Positions 24,181-33,884 of a DNA stretch of 64,000 bases are shown here, piece by piece; position 1 is the stretch's first letter; each line of letters begins with the position of its first letter. The notes below the pieces were generated by a model that worked only from the letters and a program-made list of their open reading frames with translations, made no database searches and was not told where the DNA came from. The stretch is from Oscillospiraceae bacterium (GTDB taxonomy: Bacteria > Bacillota > Clostridia > Oscillospirales > Oscillospiraceae). The DNA is taken from assembly GCA_017461585.1 (NCBI GenBank), contig JAFTYM010000038.1, forward strand, positions 1 through 64,000. The letters are read 5' to 3'. The position numbers and the translations under genes are program-made.

Positions 24181-25141
24181 ACTTATACCTACCGAAGAAT
24201 ATAACAAAAAGCCTCTGACACGACTTTCCCGCTGGATAAAGGGCGAGACAGACCCCTTCTCTGAAAGCATGGAGGTCAAAAAACACAGCGATAACCATCC
24301 CGATGAAAAGCTTGTAAGACGGCATAAGCGCGAGCGTGAGGTCGTCATAGAACAGGTTTACGACAGGTCCCACAACCGCGTTTACAAGACTTTCAATGTG
24401 CTGTTCAAGATAGTTGCGGTTCTGTGCTGTCTTGCACTTATTGCGATTTTGCTGGTTGCGGTTTCCCATCTGCCTCCCGTAGGTGCAACGGACAACCCCG
24501 CAAGCAACGAGGTCGTTGAAAAGTACGTTGAAGACGGTCTGCAGGACACAGGCGCTGTCAACATCGTAACGGGTATGATACTTGACTACCGCGCATTCGA
24601 CACATTCGGTGAGTCCAACGTTCTCTTTATTGCCACATGCACAGTCCTGCTTCTGCTGCATGTCAACAAAAAAGACCACAAGGATCTTATGGAGGAGGAG
24701 AAGAGCGAGCGCTTCTTCGAGCCCAAGGATGACAGTATTCTGCAGAAGATAACCTTCTGGCTGTTTCCTATAATCGTAATTTTCGGAATTTATGTAATCC
24801 TAAATGGACACATATCGCCGGGCGGCGGCTTTTCAGGAGGCGCTATCATCGGCGCAGGACTTATCCTGTACTCCAACGCCTTCGGCTTTAAGAAGCTGAA
24901 CCGCTTCTTTACGGAAAAGACCTACCGCTATGTAAGCTTCGGATCTCTGCTGTTTTACTGCCTTGCAAAGAGCTACTCTTTCTACACAGGTGCAAACCAC
25001 ATAGAGTCTGTAATTCCTCTGGGAACTCCCGGAGCTATCCTCTCCTCAGGATTTATCCTGCCCCTTAATATATGTGTCGGTCTTGTTGTCGCCTGCACAA
25101 TGTATGCTTTCTATACCCTGTTTCGTAAAGGGGGATTTTAA
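24173..25141 (+). CDS. Fused MbhE-like and MnhB-type antiporter subunit
   Basis: 322 residues from the ATG at 24173. A charged N-terminal cytoplasmic segment (about 1-70) is followed by an MbhE-like part (one helix about 75-98, then VNIVTGMILDYRAFDTFGESNVLFIATC). An MnhB domain (about 190-322) follows, with ILNGHISPGGGFSGGAIIGAGLIL and GTPGAILSSGFILPLNICVGL. Fusion of these two modules is known from Mrp-like operons. The polar N-terminal extension is longer than I expect for the family. Confidence 0.85.
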   Translation: MSRLIPTEEYNKKPLTRLSRWIKGETDPFSESMEVKKHSDNHPDEKLVRRHKREREVVIEQVYDRSHNRVYKTFNVLFKIVAVLCCLALIAILLVAVSHLPPVGATDNPASNEVVEKYVEDGLQDTGAVNIVTGMILDYRAFDTFGESNVLFIATCTVLLLLHVNKKDHKDLMEEEKSERFFEPKDDSILQKITFWLFPIIVIFGIYVILNGHISPGGGFSGGAIIGAGLILYSNAFGFKKLNRFFTEKTYRYVSFGSLLFYCLAKSYSFYTGANHIESVIPLGTPGAILSSGFILPLNICVGLVVACTMYAFYTLFRKGGF

Positions 25142-25143
25142 AG

Positions 25144-25518
25144 ATGGGCGTGAATTTAGTTCAGAATATCGGAGAAGCGGTGGCAATGATACTTTTCGGT
25201 ATCGGCTTTGCCAACCTGTTTTTCCAGAAAAACCTTATAAAGAAGATCATCGGCTTTAACATCATGGACACGGCGATATTCCTGTTTTTGGCTGAAAAAG
25301 GCTACATCGCAGGTCGTATGGCACCTATCGTAGTTGACGGCATACAGGATGTGGAGGCGTACATAAACCCCATACCCAGCGGCCTTGTTTTAACGGGCAT
25401 CGTCGTCTCCGTGTCGGTCAGCGCCCTTATGCTGTCGCTGACGATCCGCCTTTACCACAGATATCACACTCTCGATCTGGACGAGATATCTGCAAAGCTG
25501 CGGAAGGAGGAGATGTAA
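25144..25518 (+). CDS. mrpC: Mrp-type subunit C, NuoK-like
   Basis: 124 residues with three membrane helices, homologous to NuoK of complex I. KKIIGFNIMDTAIFLFL carries the region with conserved polar residues in helix 2; the third helix is LVLTGIVVSVSVSALMLSLTIRLYHRY. It starts two bases after the previous stop and abuts the next start. It is expected to form part of the ion path beside the antiporter subunits. Confidence 0.9.
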   Translation: MGVNLVQNIGEAVAMILFGIGFANLFFQKNLIKKIIGFNIMDTAIFLFLAEKGYIAGRMAPIVVDGIQDVEAYINPIPSGLVLTGIVVSVSVSALMLSLTIRLYHRYHTLDLDEISAKLRKEEM

Positions 25519-27033
25519 ATGGCGTTTGTACAAAACGTACCCTTCTTCTCCATAATGCTCTCCATGTTTTCGGGAATCGTCTCTTCCATACTCCCGGGAA
25601 AGTGGGCAAGGCGCCTCAATACGTTTATGATAATCGTCGTTGCCGCCCTGTCTGCGTGGCTGTTCGCCTTTATGGCGACCTCAGACATAGGCAGCTACAC
25701 CTACGCCATGGGACATTTCCCCGCACCTATCGGAAATGAGCTGCGTGCAGGTGTTTTGGAGGCGGGAACTGCGCTGTTTTTCTGCATAATCATGCTGCTG
25801 TCCCTTTGGGGCGGCAGAGAGAAGCAGATTTTAGAGATAACCGAAAGACAGCAGAACCTTTATTACATACTCTGCAACCTGCTGTTAAGCTCTCTTCTGG
25901 CGCTTATTTACACAAACGACCTGTTCACGGCTTACGTTTTCATTGAGATAAACACCATAGCCGCAGGCGGACTTATCATGGTAAGACAGAACGGCCATTG
26001 CATAGAGGCGACTATCCGCTATATGATCATGAGCCTTCTGGGTTCGGGTCTGCTGCTCATGGGTATATGCATGCTCTATGACCTTACGGGACATCTTCTC
26101 ATGTCCAACATCAAAGAGCAGGTTGACATTATCATGGCTGCGGGAACTTACCGCATCCCCATGCTTATAACCATCGGAATCATGACGGTCGGTCTTGCGA
26201 TCAAGTCCGCTCTGTTTCCGTTCCACTCATGGGTGCCCGATGCCTACGGTTATTCCACCGTGTCCTCGGGAGCCATCCTCTCCAGCCTTGTTTCCAAGGG
26301 CTATATCTTCCTGCTTATCAAGATTTTCTACCGTGTTATCGGCTTTGACACCATTGCAGGAAGCCACATTTTAAACATTCTGTTTATCTTCGGTCTGTGC
26401 GGCATGATCTTCGGCTCTGTAAGTGCCATCGGTGAAAACGACATCCGAAGAATGATAGCTTTCTCATCTGTCGCTCAGATAGGCTATATCTACATGGGTC
26501 TGGGACTCGGCACGGAGATGGGCGTTATCGCCGCAGTATTCCATCTGCTGTCCCACGGAGCAACAAAATCTCTGCTGTTCGTCTCTGCCGTGGGCTTAAC
26601 GGACGCATCGGGCGGAAGCAGACATTTTACAGACCTTACGGGAGCTGCCTTCCGAAACAAAACCGCAGGCGTTGGTTTTCTTGTCGGTTCATTTTCCATG
26701 GTTGGCATACCGGTTTTCGCAGGCTTTGTAAGCAAGCTCCTCTTCGCTGAGGCTGCGGTGCTGCTTCCCAACTGGAAGATGTTCCCCACACTTATAGTTC
26801 TGGCTGTAAGTACAGTTTTAAACGCCATTTACTTCCTCAAAACCGTTATCAGAATTTACACACCCGTAAAGCCTGAGGTCTTGGCGGAAAAAGGCTTTGA
26901 GTGCAAGCATTTTAAGCAGCAGGTGCTCTTCGGTGTCACCATAGTGCTGTTCATCATTGTAAACCTTATTCTCGGTATGAAATCCCAGCCCATTATTGAG
27001 CTTATTGAGCAGGGATTGCACAATTTTATGTAG
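25519..27033 (+). CDS. Antiporter-type proton-conducting subunit, MrpD/NuoN-like
   Basis: 504 residues with about 14 membrane helices. The conserved glutamate of helix 5 is seen in TAYVFIEINTIAAGG and the helix-7 lysine in GLAIKSALFPFHSWVPDAYGY, with HLLSHGATKSLLF as the later half-channel motif. It is the first of four antiporter-like subunits in this operon. The stop is TAG, 12 bp before the next start and in frame with it; an AGGAG overlapping that stop supports separate initiation of the next protein. Confidence 0.9.
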   Translation: MAFVQNVPFFSIMLSMFSGIVSSILPGKWARRLNTFMIIVVAALSAWLFAFMATSDIGSYTYAMGHFPAPIGNELRAGVLEAGTALFFCIIMLLSLWGGREKQILEITERQQNLYYILCNLLLSSLLALIYTNDLFTAYVFIEINTIAAGGLIMVRQNGHCIEATIRYMIMSLLGSGLLLMGICMLYDLTGHLLMSNIKEQVDIIMAAGTYRIPMLITIGIMTVGLAIKSALFPFHSWVPDAYGYSTVSSGAILSSLVSKGYIFLLIKIFYRVIGFDTIAGSHILNILFIFGLCGMIFGSVSAIGENDIRRMIAFSSVAQIGYIYMGLGLGTEMGVIAAVFHLLSHGATKSLLFVSAVGLTDASGGSRHFTDLTGAAFRNKTAGVGFLVGSFSMVGIPVFAGFVSKLLFAEAAVLLPNWKMFPTLIVLAVSTVLNAIYFLKTVIRIYTPVKPEVLAEKGFECKHFKQQVLFGVTIVLFIIVNLILGMKSQPIIELIEQGLHNFM

Positions 27034-27045
27034 GAGTGTGATCAA

Positions 27046-28512
27046 GTGATGCTTATATTATCCATCATCGTTCCTATTCTGTGGGGTCTTCTGATCCTGC
27101 TGATACGTGATTTTAAAAGCAGAAATGCGCTGCTCGCCGTTACAGGCGCAGGTCTTGCTGTAGCTGCCGTTTTGGGCGTTGCAGTAATTTTATCAGGGGA
27201 TGCAGAGCTGTTTCTCTTCTCCTTCGGCAAGAATTTAAGCCTCTATTTCCACGTGGACAATATGGGCAGGATATTTGCCGCCATCGTTATCCTCGTATGG
27301 CTCATCGCAGGCTTCTATGCCTTTGAGTATATGAAGCACGAAAAGGAAGAGAAGAGATTCTTCGGCTTCTATGTAATGGTGTTCGGTATTCTCCACGGTC
27401 TGACCTTTGCGGGCAACATGGTGACATACTACCTGTTCTACGAACTGATGACACTTCTGTCCGTTCCTCTTATTCTCCACAACAGATCCAAAGAGGCTAT
27501 CATGGGCGGTCTTAAGTACCTGTTCTACTCTCTCTTCGGCGCATACATGGTGCTCTTCGGCATCTTCTTCCTCAACAAGTACGCTGTCACAATGGACTTC
27601 ATCCCCGGCGGCACACTTGATATGTCCGCTGTTTTGGGACACGAGGGACTTATGCTGGCTGTCTCCTTTGCCATGATCATCGGCTTTAGCGTCAAGGCAG
27701 GTATGTTCCCCCTGCACGCATGGCTTCCCACAGCTCACCCCGTAGCACCCGCTCCTGCCAGCGCAGTTATGTCCGGCATTATCGTAAAGATGGGTGTTCT
27801 GGGTGTGATCCGCGTTGTCTACTACATTATCGGCGCAGACTTCCTGAGAGGCACATGGGTACAGACAGTATGGCTCATTCTCACCCTCGTAACCGTTTTC
27901 ATGGGCTCTATGCTGGCTTACAGGGAAAAGGTGTTCAAAAAGAGACTGGCCTACTCCACAGTCAGCCAGGCATCCTACATCCTCTTCGGACTTGCCCTTC
28001 TGCAGCCCTCGGGACTTACAGGCTCCCTTTTACACGTTGTATTCCACGCAGTTATCAAGTCCTGCCTGTTCCTGTCCGCAGGTGCAATAATCTATAAGAC
28101 AGGCAAGACAAATGTGGATGACCTTCGCGGTATCGGCAAGGAAATGCCCGTAACCATCTGGTGCTACACCATAGCAGGCGCAGCACTGGTCGGTATTCCT
28201 CCCTTAAGCGGCTTTATCAGCAAGTGGCATCTTGCAACAGGCGCATTGGAGTCAGGTCTCGGCGTGTTCTCATGGCTCGGTCCCGTTGTACTCCTCGTCA
28301 GCGCACTGCTAACAGCAGGCTACCTCCTGCCCATATCTATCAAGGGATTCTTGCCCGGTGCTGACTATAACTACTCGGAGATTACAAAGAAAGAGCCCAA
28401 GCTTATTATGGTAGTGCCCCTTCTTATCCTTGCTGTGCTGACAGTTTTACTGGGCATCTTCCCCGGAAAGCTCACAGAATATATCTCTGCACTTATTGGT
28501 TCCGTTTTATAA
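27046..28512 (+). CDS. Antiporter-type proton-conducting subunit, MrpD/NuoM-like
   Basis: 488 residues, about 14 helices. Key residues appear in YLFYELMTLLSVPLIL (Glu) and GFSVKAGMFPLHAWLPTAHPVAPAPASAVMSG (Lys plus the typical AHP-PAPASA loop), then FHAVIKSCLFLSAGA. The start may be GTG at 27046 or ATG at 27049, with AGGAG at a suitable distance from either. It is a distinct paralogue from its two neighbours rather than a recent duplicate. Confidence 0.9.
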   Translation: MMLILSIIVPILWGLLILLIRDFKSRNALLAVTGAGLAVAAVLGVAVILSGDAELFLFSFGKNLSLYFHVDNMGRIFAAIVILVWLIAGFYAFEYMKHEKEEKRFFGFYVMVFGILHGLTFAGNMVTYYLFYELMTLLSVPLILHNRSKEAIMGGLKYLFYSLFGAYMVLFGIFFLNKYAVTMDFIPGGTLDMSAVLGHEGLMLAVSFAMIIGFSVKAGMFPLHAWLPTAHPVAPAPASAVMSGIIVKMGVLGVIRVVYYIIGADFLRGTWVQTVWLILTLVTVFMGSMLAYREKVFKKRLAYSTVSQASYILFGLALLQPSGLTGSLLHVVFHAVIKSCLFLSAGAIIYKTGKTNVDDLRGIGKEMPVTIWCYTIAGAALVGIPPLSGFISKWHLATGALESGLGVFSWLGPVVLLVSALLTAGYLLPISIKGFLPGADYNYSEITKKEPKLIMVVPLLILAVLTVLLGIFPGKLTEYISALIGSVL

Positions 28513-28525
28513 GCGGAGGTAGAAT

Positions 28526-29995
28526 ATGAGTCACTATTGGATATTGGCTGCTATACTTCTTCCCATAGTCGGCGGTGTATTGCTGTATATACTGCCGTTT
28601 AAGAATAAGAAGTATATGCACTCATATGTTGAACTTATCGTTATCATAACGTCGGTGATAACGGGGCTGGTCCTCTTTAAAGGTGAACGGGGACTCCTTG
28701 AGGTGGTACACTTTGTAAACAACCTGTCCATCTCCTTTAAAATCGACGGAATGACCGTGGTCTTTGCAGGACTTATTGCAATCCTGTGGCCGCTGGCAAC
28801 ACTCTACGCCTTTGAATACATGGAGCATGACGAGAGAGAAAAGTCGTTCTTCATGTTCTACACCATGACCTACGGTGTAACGCTGGGTATCGCCTTTGCA
28901 TCAGATATTCTCACAATGTATCTCTTCTACGAGCTTCTGACACTTGTGACCGTGCCCCTTGTAATGCATACCCTGACACGCGAAGCTATCCACGCAGTAA
29001 GAAAGTATCTCTATTTCTCCCTCGGCGGTGCCGCATTTGCCCTTATGGCGATGATATTTATCATCATCTACGGCGATAGCTGCGAGTTTATCCTCGGCGG
29101 CGTAATGCACACAGCTGCAGAAGGGGAGCACGCACCATTGCTGCTCTGGATATATCTGCTGTCCTTTATGGGCTTCGGCGTAAAGAGCGCAGTATGGCCC
29201 ACATCATCGTGGCTGCCGCAGGCAGGCGTTGCGCCCACACCCGTAACCGCACTTTTACATGCTGTTGCCGTTGTAAACGCAGGCGCATTTGCCATAATCC
29301 GCCTCACTTACTACAGCTTCGGAACAGATTTCCTCGCGGGCACATGGGTACAGTACGCATGTATGGCAATAGCCATCTTCACCATTGTTTACGGCTGCAG
29401 CAGAGCTGTAAAGGAAAGTCACATCAAGCGACGTCTTGCGTGGTCAACCGTAGGCAACCTCTCCTACATTATCTTCGGCGCAACACTTATGACTCCCTTA
29501 GGTCTTGCAGGCGCCCTTTCACACTTCGTTATCCACGGCTTTATGAAGATAACCTCCTTCTTCTGTGCAGGTGCATTCATGCATGTGACAGGCAAGAGCT
29601 ACGTCTATGAAATGGACGGCGTGGGACGAAAGATGAAGTGTATCTACGCCTGCTTCACCGTATCAGCACTTGGACTTATGGGTGTTCCCGGATTTGCAGG
29701 CTTTATAAGCAAGTGGAATTTGACCGAAGCCGCTGTTGAAAGCGGAAACGGACTTGCAATTGCAGGTATCGCAGCGCTGCTCGTATCCGCAATTTTAACC
29801 GCGATTTATATGCTTGGCGTTGTACACCGTGCATATTTCCCCAAAAACGAGGCTGTAACTATTGAAAACGCAAAAGACCCCGGCTGGAAGATGTGCGTGC
29901 CCATTGCTCTGTGCGCTGCCATGACGGTCATTTTAGGTCTTTTTGCATCACCCATGGTCGAGTTTTTTGAAAAAATCGCCTTTGGAATTTATTAG
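28526..29995 (+). CDS. Antiporter-type proton-conducting subunit with NuoL-like loop
   Basis: 489 residues, about 14 helices. The helix-5 Glu is in YLFYELLTLVTVPLVM and the helix-7 Lys in GFGVKSAVWPTSSWLPQAGVAPTPVTALLHA. That loop (PTPVTALLHA) resembles NuoL/MrpA more than MrpD, and the usual AHP histidine is absent. The last half-channel motif reads HFVIHGFMKITSFFCAG. It ends in TAG, 15 bp before the next start and in frame with it. Confidence 0.9.
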   Translation: MSHYWILAAILLPIVGGVLLYILPFKNKKYMHSYVELIVIITSVITGLVLFKGERGLLEVVHFVNNLSISFKIDGMTVVFAGLIAILWPLATLYAFEYMEHDEREKSFFMFYTMTYGVTLGIAFASDILTMYLFYELLTLVTVPLVMHTLTREAIHAVRKYLYFSLGGAAFALMAMIFIIIYGDSCEFILGGVMHTAAEGEHAPLLLWIYLLSFMGFGVKSAVWPTSSWLPQAGVAPTPVTALLHAVAVVNAGAFAIIRLTYYSFGTDFLAGTWVQYACMAIAIFTIVYGCSRAVKESHIKRRLAWSTVGNLSYIIFGATLMTPLGLAGALSHFVIHGFMKITSFFCAGAFMHVTGKSYVYEMDGVGRKMKCIYACFTVSALGLMGVPGFAGFISKWNLTEAAVESGNGLAIAGIAALLVSAILTAIYMLGVVHRAYFPKNEAVTIENAKDPGWKMCVPIALCAAMTVILGLFASPMVEFFEKIAFGIY

Positions 29996-30010
29996 AAAGG
30001 AAGGATCCGT

Positions 30011-32227
30011 ATGAACGGTTTGATTTATACTCTCGTATTCATGCCCATAGTCTGCGCGTTCCTTTCCTATATTCTGGGCAGAAAAACAAAAACAGGACGA
30101 AACATCTTCTTCTGCGCAGTTGCAGCGCTTGAGTTCGTCCTTGCACTTGTTCTGTTTATAGTAGGACAGGGAACTGAGACAAGCGTCACAATTCCCGGTA
30201 TCTGCGGTATGGGGCTTAACTTCGTTTCGGGCGGTTTTCGTAGCATTTACGCGCTTATTGCCTGCTTTATGTGGATGATAACGGCGCTCTACTCTCCCGA
30301 GTATTTTGCCCACTACAGAAACCGCAACAGATACTATCTGTTCCAGCTTTTAACGCTGGGTGCAACTGTGGCTATATTCCTGTCCGCTGACCTCTACACC
30401 ACCTTCGTATTCTTCGAGATAATGTCCCTTGCATCTTACGTCTGGGTAGCGCAGGACGAGAAGGCAGAGTCCATGAAGGCGGCGAGCACATACATAGCTG
30501 TTGCTGTCATCGGCGGACTTGTAATGCTAATGGGGCTGTTCCTACTGTACAATCAGGCGGGAACACTTGTAATTGATGAGCTGAGAAGTGCCTGCGAGGG
30601 CAAGAAGCTCTACGCTGCTGCCATATGCATGTTCGTGGGCTTTGCGGCAAAAGCGGGTGCTTACCCAATACATATATGGCTTCCCAAGGCACACCCCGTA
30701 GCTCCCGCACCTGCAAGTGCGCTGCTCTCGGGTATCCTGACAAAGACGGGTATTTACGGCATAATCATCATAAGCTGCAGAATTTTGATGCACGACGAAA
30801 ATTGGGGCGCGTTCGTTCTCATAATCGGCGTTATAACCATGTTCCTCGGTGCGCTGTTAGCTCTGTTTTCCGTAAACTTCAAACGCACGCTGGCATGCTC
30901 ATCCGTATCGCAGATAGGCTTTATATTGGTGGGCGTGGGTATGCTCGTTCTCTCAGGTGAGGCAAATTTCCTGGCTGTTCAGGGTACATTCCTGCACATG
31001 GTAAACCACTCTCTGTTCAAGCTTATATTGTTCCTTGTGGCTGCGGGTATTTACATGAACACCCACAAGCTGGAGCTTAATGATATAAGAGGCTTCGGCA
31101 GAGGAAAATCAGGGCTTATGATACCCTATCTCTTAGGTGCGCTTGGCATCGGCGGTATTCCTCTTTTCTCTGGTTACGTCAGCAAGACACTTTTACACGA
31201 GAGCATCGTTGAGTATATCCACGAGCTTCACGAGGGTACAGTTGTCTCGACAATATTCTCCGCAGGCGGCATGAAGGCTATTGAGTGGATATTCCTTGTT
31301 TCGGGCGGCATCACTCTTGCCTATATGACAAAGCTCTTTATCGCTGTTTTCGTTGAGAAAAACAACGATAAGAAGGTACAGGAAAAGTATGACGCAAAAA
31401 AGCCCTGCATGAAAAAGGTAAGTGCGATCGCTCTTATCGCCGCAGCTGTCATCGTGCCCGTTATGGGACTTATGCCCCATGCGGTAATGGGCAACCTTGC
31501 AAACATGGCGCATAGCTTTTTCGATGAGCTGCACCATGCCCACCATGTAAACTTCTTCGCGTGGGCAAACCTCAAGGGTGCGCTTATCTCCCTTGTTATC
31601 GGCGCGGTTTTGTATCTTGTGGTCGTAAGAAAGTGGATGATGAAAAAGAGCGCAGACGGCAAGACAGTCTACGTTGACCGCTGGCCCAAATTCATCGACC
31701 TTGAGGAAAAGCTTTACAGACCTGTAATCGAGATCGCTCTGCCTTTTGTACTTGGAAATATCTGCAAGGTTCTTGACAAGCTGGGCGATGCCCTTATCCG
31801 CCTTGTAAAGGCTCTGGGCGGAACCGTTGCTGCCATAATCGGCGGAGCTACAGATGTTGTGGCAAACGCTCTTCCCAGAATAGGTGCCTTCTTTGCAGGC
31901 GTGCTTGATACGCTGACGGACGGACTTGTAGTGTTCCTCCGCAAAACGGTCTACCGCGATGCGAAAGAGCCCGTGGAGCTTGAAGAGGGCAACATGCTGA
32001 CCCATATCATCGGCTCCTTCCTCAACTGGATAGAGGGCATCCTCAACAAGACTATCTGGAAAAACCACGAGCACACAAAGGATTTGGAGCACAGATTTGT
32101 TCTGAGGTATACATACTTCAAGGAAAATACATCGGTCATCGGACGCAGCCTTACTTACGGACTTGTAATCTTCTGTCTGGGACTTTGTATAACCCTTATC
32201 TATCTGCTGTTCTCCTCTGTGATATAA
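30011..32227 (+). CDS. Large NuoL/MrpA-like antiporter subunit with C-terminal extension
   Basis: 738 residues. The first 500 form an antiporter core: TTFVFFEIMSLASYVWV (Glu), GFAAKAGAYPIHIWLPKAHPVAPAPASALLSG (Lys) and HMVNHSLFKLILFLVAAGIYM. Residues about 500-738 add a His-rich loop (ELHHAHHVNFF), a helix, a long amphipathic stretch (DALIRLVKALGGTVAAIIGGATDVVANALPRIGAFFAGVLDTLTDGLVVFLRK) and a final membrane helix. The extension recalls the lateral helix and end helix of NuoL, though it lacks the MbhD/MbhE modules of MrpA, which are separate genes here. It is the last gene of the operon. Confidence 0.88.
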   Translation: MNGLIYTLVFMPIVCAFLSYILGRKTKTGRNIFFCAVAALEFVLALVLFIVGQGTETSVTIPGICGMGLNFVSGGFRSIYALIACFMWMITALYSPEYFAHYRNRNRYYLFQLLTLGATVAIFLSADLYTTFVFFEIMSLASYVWVAQDEKAESMKAASTYIAVAVIGGLVMLMGLFLLYNQAGTLVIDELRSACEGKKLYAAAICMFVGFAAKAGAYPIHIWLPKAHPVAPAPASALLSGILTKTGIYGIIIISCRILMHDENWGAFVLIIGVITMFLGALLALFSVNFKRTLACSSVSQIGFILVGVGMLVLSGEANFLAVQGTFLHMVNHSLFKLILFLVAAGIYMNTHKLELNDIRGFGRGKSGLMIPYLLGALGIGGIPLFSGYVSKTLLHESIVEYIHELHEGTVVSTIFSAGGMKAIEWIFLVSGGITLAYMTKLFIAVFVEKNNDKKVQEKYDAKKPCMKKVSAIALIAAAVIVPVMGLMPHAVMGNLANMAHSFFDELHHAHHVNFFAWANLKGALISLVIGAVLYLVVVRKWMMKKSADGKTVYVDRWPKFIDLEEKLYRPVIEIALPFVLGNICKVLDKLGDALIRLVKALGGTVAAIIGGATDVVANALPRIGAFFAGVLDTLTDGLVVFLRKTVYRDAKEPVELEEGNMLTHIIGSFLNWIEGILNKTIWKNHEHTKDLEHRFVLRYTYFKENTSVIGRSLTYGLVIFCLGLCITLIYLLFSSVI

Positions 32228-32235
32228 AACGATTA

Positions 32236-32269
32236 AACCTCCCTGTGTTTAGGCGCGGGGAGGTTTTTT
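32236..32269 (+). terminator. Terminator of the Mrp-like operon
   Basis: An 8-bp stem (AACCTCCC 32236-32243 with GGGAGGTT 32258-32265) is followed by T residues, 9 nt after the last stop. Confidence 0.85.
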
Positions 32270-32273
32270 GTAT

Positions 32274-32455
32274 GTAGGGAACTGATTTGTCTGTTCCGTT
32301 TGAGGGAGGGCGCGGAGACCCTCCCCTACGAAATGACGGAACATTTTGCGGGCATCGTGTAGGGGACGGCGCCTCGACGTCCCGTTGTATAAATCATGCA
32401 ATGCACCTGCGGTGTGGTCGCAAAAAAGCCTCCCTCTTTGAGGGAGCCCACAGTA
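32274..32455. repeat. Palindromic repeat units of the GTAGGG family plus a CCTCCCT hairpin
   Basis: Units: GTAGGGAACTGATTTGTCTG at 32274-32298 (a mutated copy of the GGAACGGAT type), GAGGGAGGGC...CCCTCCCCTAC to about 32330, and GTAGGGGACGGCGCC...GACGTCCCG at 32359-32385. A further hairpin, GCCTCCCTC-TTT-GAGGGAG, lies at 32429-32451. The gap between the Mrp operon and the converging MATE gene holds nothing else I can support. Confidence 0.7.
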
Positions 32456-32490
32456 TTACGAAATATACGCAGCATTATACGCGGTACGGC

Positions 32491-32531
32491 AAAAAAATAA
32501 CGCCGCACATCGAAAGATGTGCGGCGGTTAT
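32491..32531 (-). terminator. Terminator of the MATE transporter gene
   Basis: A long GC-rich stem (about 13 bp, GCCGCACATC with GATGTGCGGC at its core) with a GAAA tetraloop lies just beyond the minus-strand stop and is followed on that strand by seven T. Confidence 0.92.
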
Positions 32532-33884
32532 TTATGCCTGTAATGCTTCCGCTTCACGTTTCTTTTTCTGATGAATGAGAAATACTACGCAGATTATGAT
32601 GGATGCGAGGGAGGAGATGGGTGCTGCGATGCCGATGTGCAGAAGTGTTGCACCTGCCATTTTGCTGAAGAGGATGACCAGCGGTACACGGAGCGCAAAT
32701 GTGGTGATAAGTGAATGTGCCATTGTGAATACGGAGTGTCCGCAGGAGTTGAAGTAGCCGTTCATAATAAATACGAAGCTGAGACCGATCTGGTCAAAGG
32801 CGTAGGACTTGATGTAAAGTCTGCCGTTTTCGATAACGTCGGGATCATTTGAGAAGATGCTTATAACAAGGTCGCCTCTGAAGAAGGTGAGAATGTTGAA
32901 AAGAACGGTAACTACAAGGCAGATTGAAATACCTGTCCACATAGCCTTTACAGCGCGCTCGGGCTGACCTGCGCCGATGTTGTGAGAGGACATGGATGCA
33001 ACAGCGGAAGAGAACGCCATAATGGGAATACAGCTGAACATAAATGCCTTTTCAACAATACCGGAAGCAGCGGAAGCGCCAACACCCATACCATTGATAA
33101 TACCTGTGATGAGAACAAAGGACAGGTTTACAAGGAATTCCTGCAGGGCAATGGGAGCTCCGATTTTTACGATCTGCTTTAAATATGTGGGATTTAAGCG
33201 AATGTCGCCTCTGTGGAGAGTGAAGCCTGCGCCCTTTACCTTGAAGTAAATAAGTGCGACGATGAAGCTGACAGCCTGAGATGCAACGGTTGCAAGAGCA
33301 GCGCCGGCAGCGCCCATGTGGAATACGGATACGAGGATAATGTCGCCCACGATGTTAATAACGCTGGAAACTGCGATGAAGAGCATGGGAGCCTTAGAGT
33401 TGCCCATGCCGCGCATGATGCTGCAGACGAAGTTGTAGCCCATGATGAAAACAAGACCGGATGCGCAGATGACCAGATATTCATAAGTCTGCTGCACAGC
33501 CTCCATAGGTGCGTTGAGAAGACCTACGATGGGACGCGCGAGAAGTACAACAGGTACTGTGATAACAATGGCGAGGATTATGTAGAGAAGAATGCCGGAG
33601 CCGACTACTTTTGATATTTCGTCAGGCTTTTTTGCGCCTGCGTACTGACCGACAAGGACGGAAACGCCCATGGCAAAGCCGGAGATCGCGAAGGTGATAC
33701 AGGTCATTACCATGCCTGCCGTTGCAACGGCGGAGACGTCTGCCGTCTCGGCAAACTGACCGACGATGTACATGTCAACTGTGGTGTAGAGGATCTGCAG
33801 GATGTTTGCGATCATAAGGGGAATTGCGAATTTGATAAGTGCTTTGGGTATTGAACCCTTCAGAAAGGACTCATTGTATTGCAT
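32532..33884 (-). CDS. MATE-family multidrug/cation antiporter
   Basis: 450 residues with 12 predicted membrane helices in two related halves, the MatE pattern (PF01554). Typical stretches are IPKALIKFAIPLMIANILQILYTTVDMYIVGQF at the N-terminus and ALQEFLVNLSFVLITGIINGMG in the second half. The start is supported by AAGGAGA upstream. The family exports drugs or other organic cations using Na+ or H+; the substrate is unknown. It is monocistronic and divergent from pyrH. Confidence 0.92.
   Translation of the reverse strand: MQYNESFLKGSIPKALIKFAIPLMIANILQILYTTVDMYIVGQFAETADVSAVATAGMVMTCITFAISGFAMGVSVLVGQYAGAKKPDEISKVVGSGILLYIILAIVITVPVVLLARPIVGLLNAPMEAVQQTYEYLVICASGLVFIMGYNFVCSIMRGMGNSKAPMLFIAVSSVINIVGDIILVSVFHMGAAGAALATVASQAVSFIVALIYFKVKGAGFTLHRGDIRLNPTYLKQIVKIGAPIALQEFLVNLSFVLITGIINGMGVGASAASGIVEKAFMFSCIPIMAFSSAVASMSSHNIGAGQPERAVKAMWTGISICLVVTVLFNILTFFRGDLVISIFSNDPDVIENGRLYIKSYAFDQIGLSFVFIMNGYFNSCGHSVFTMAHSLITTFALRVPLVILFSKMAGATLLHIGIAAPISSLASIIICVVFLIHQKKKREAEALQA

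Noticed and set aside
22798..32227. Complete energy-converting hydrogenase or complex I operon
   Set aside because: No NiFe large or small subunit, no NuoB/C/D-like subunit and no iron-sulfur protein lies in or beside the operon. Only the membrane antiporter part is present.
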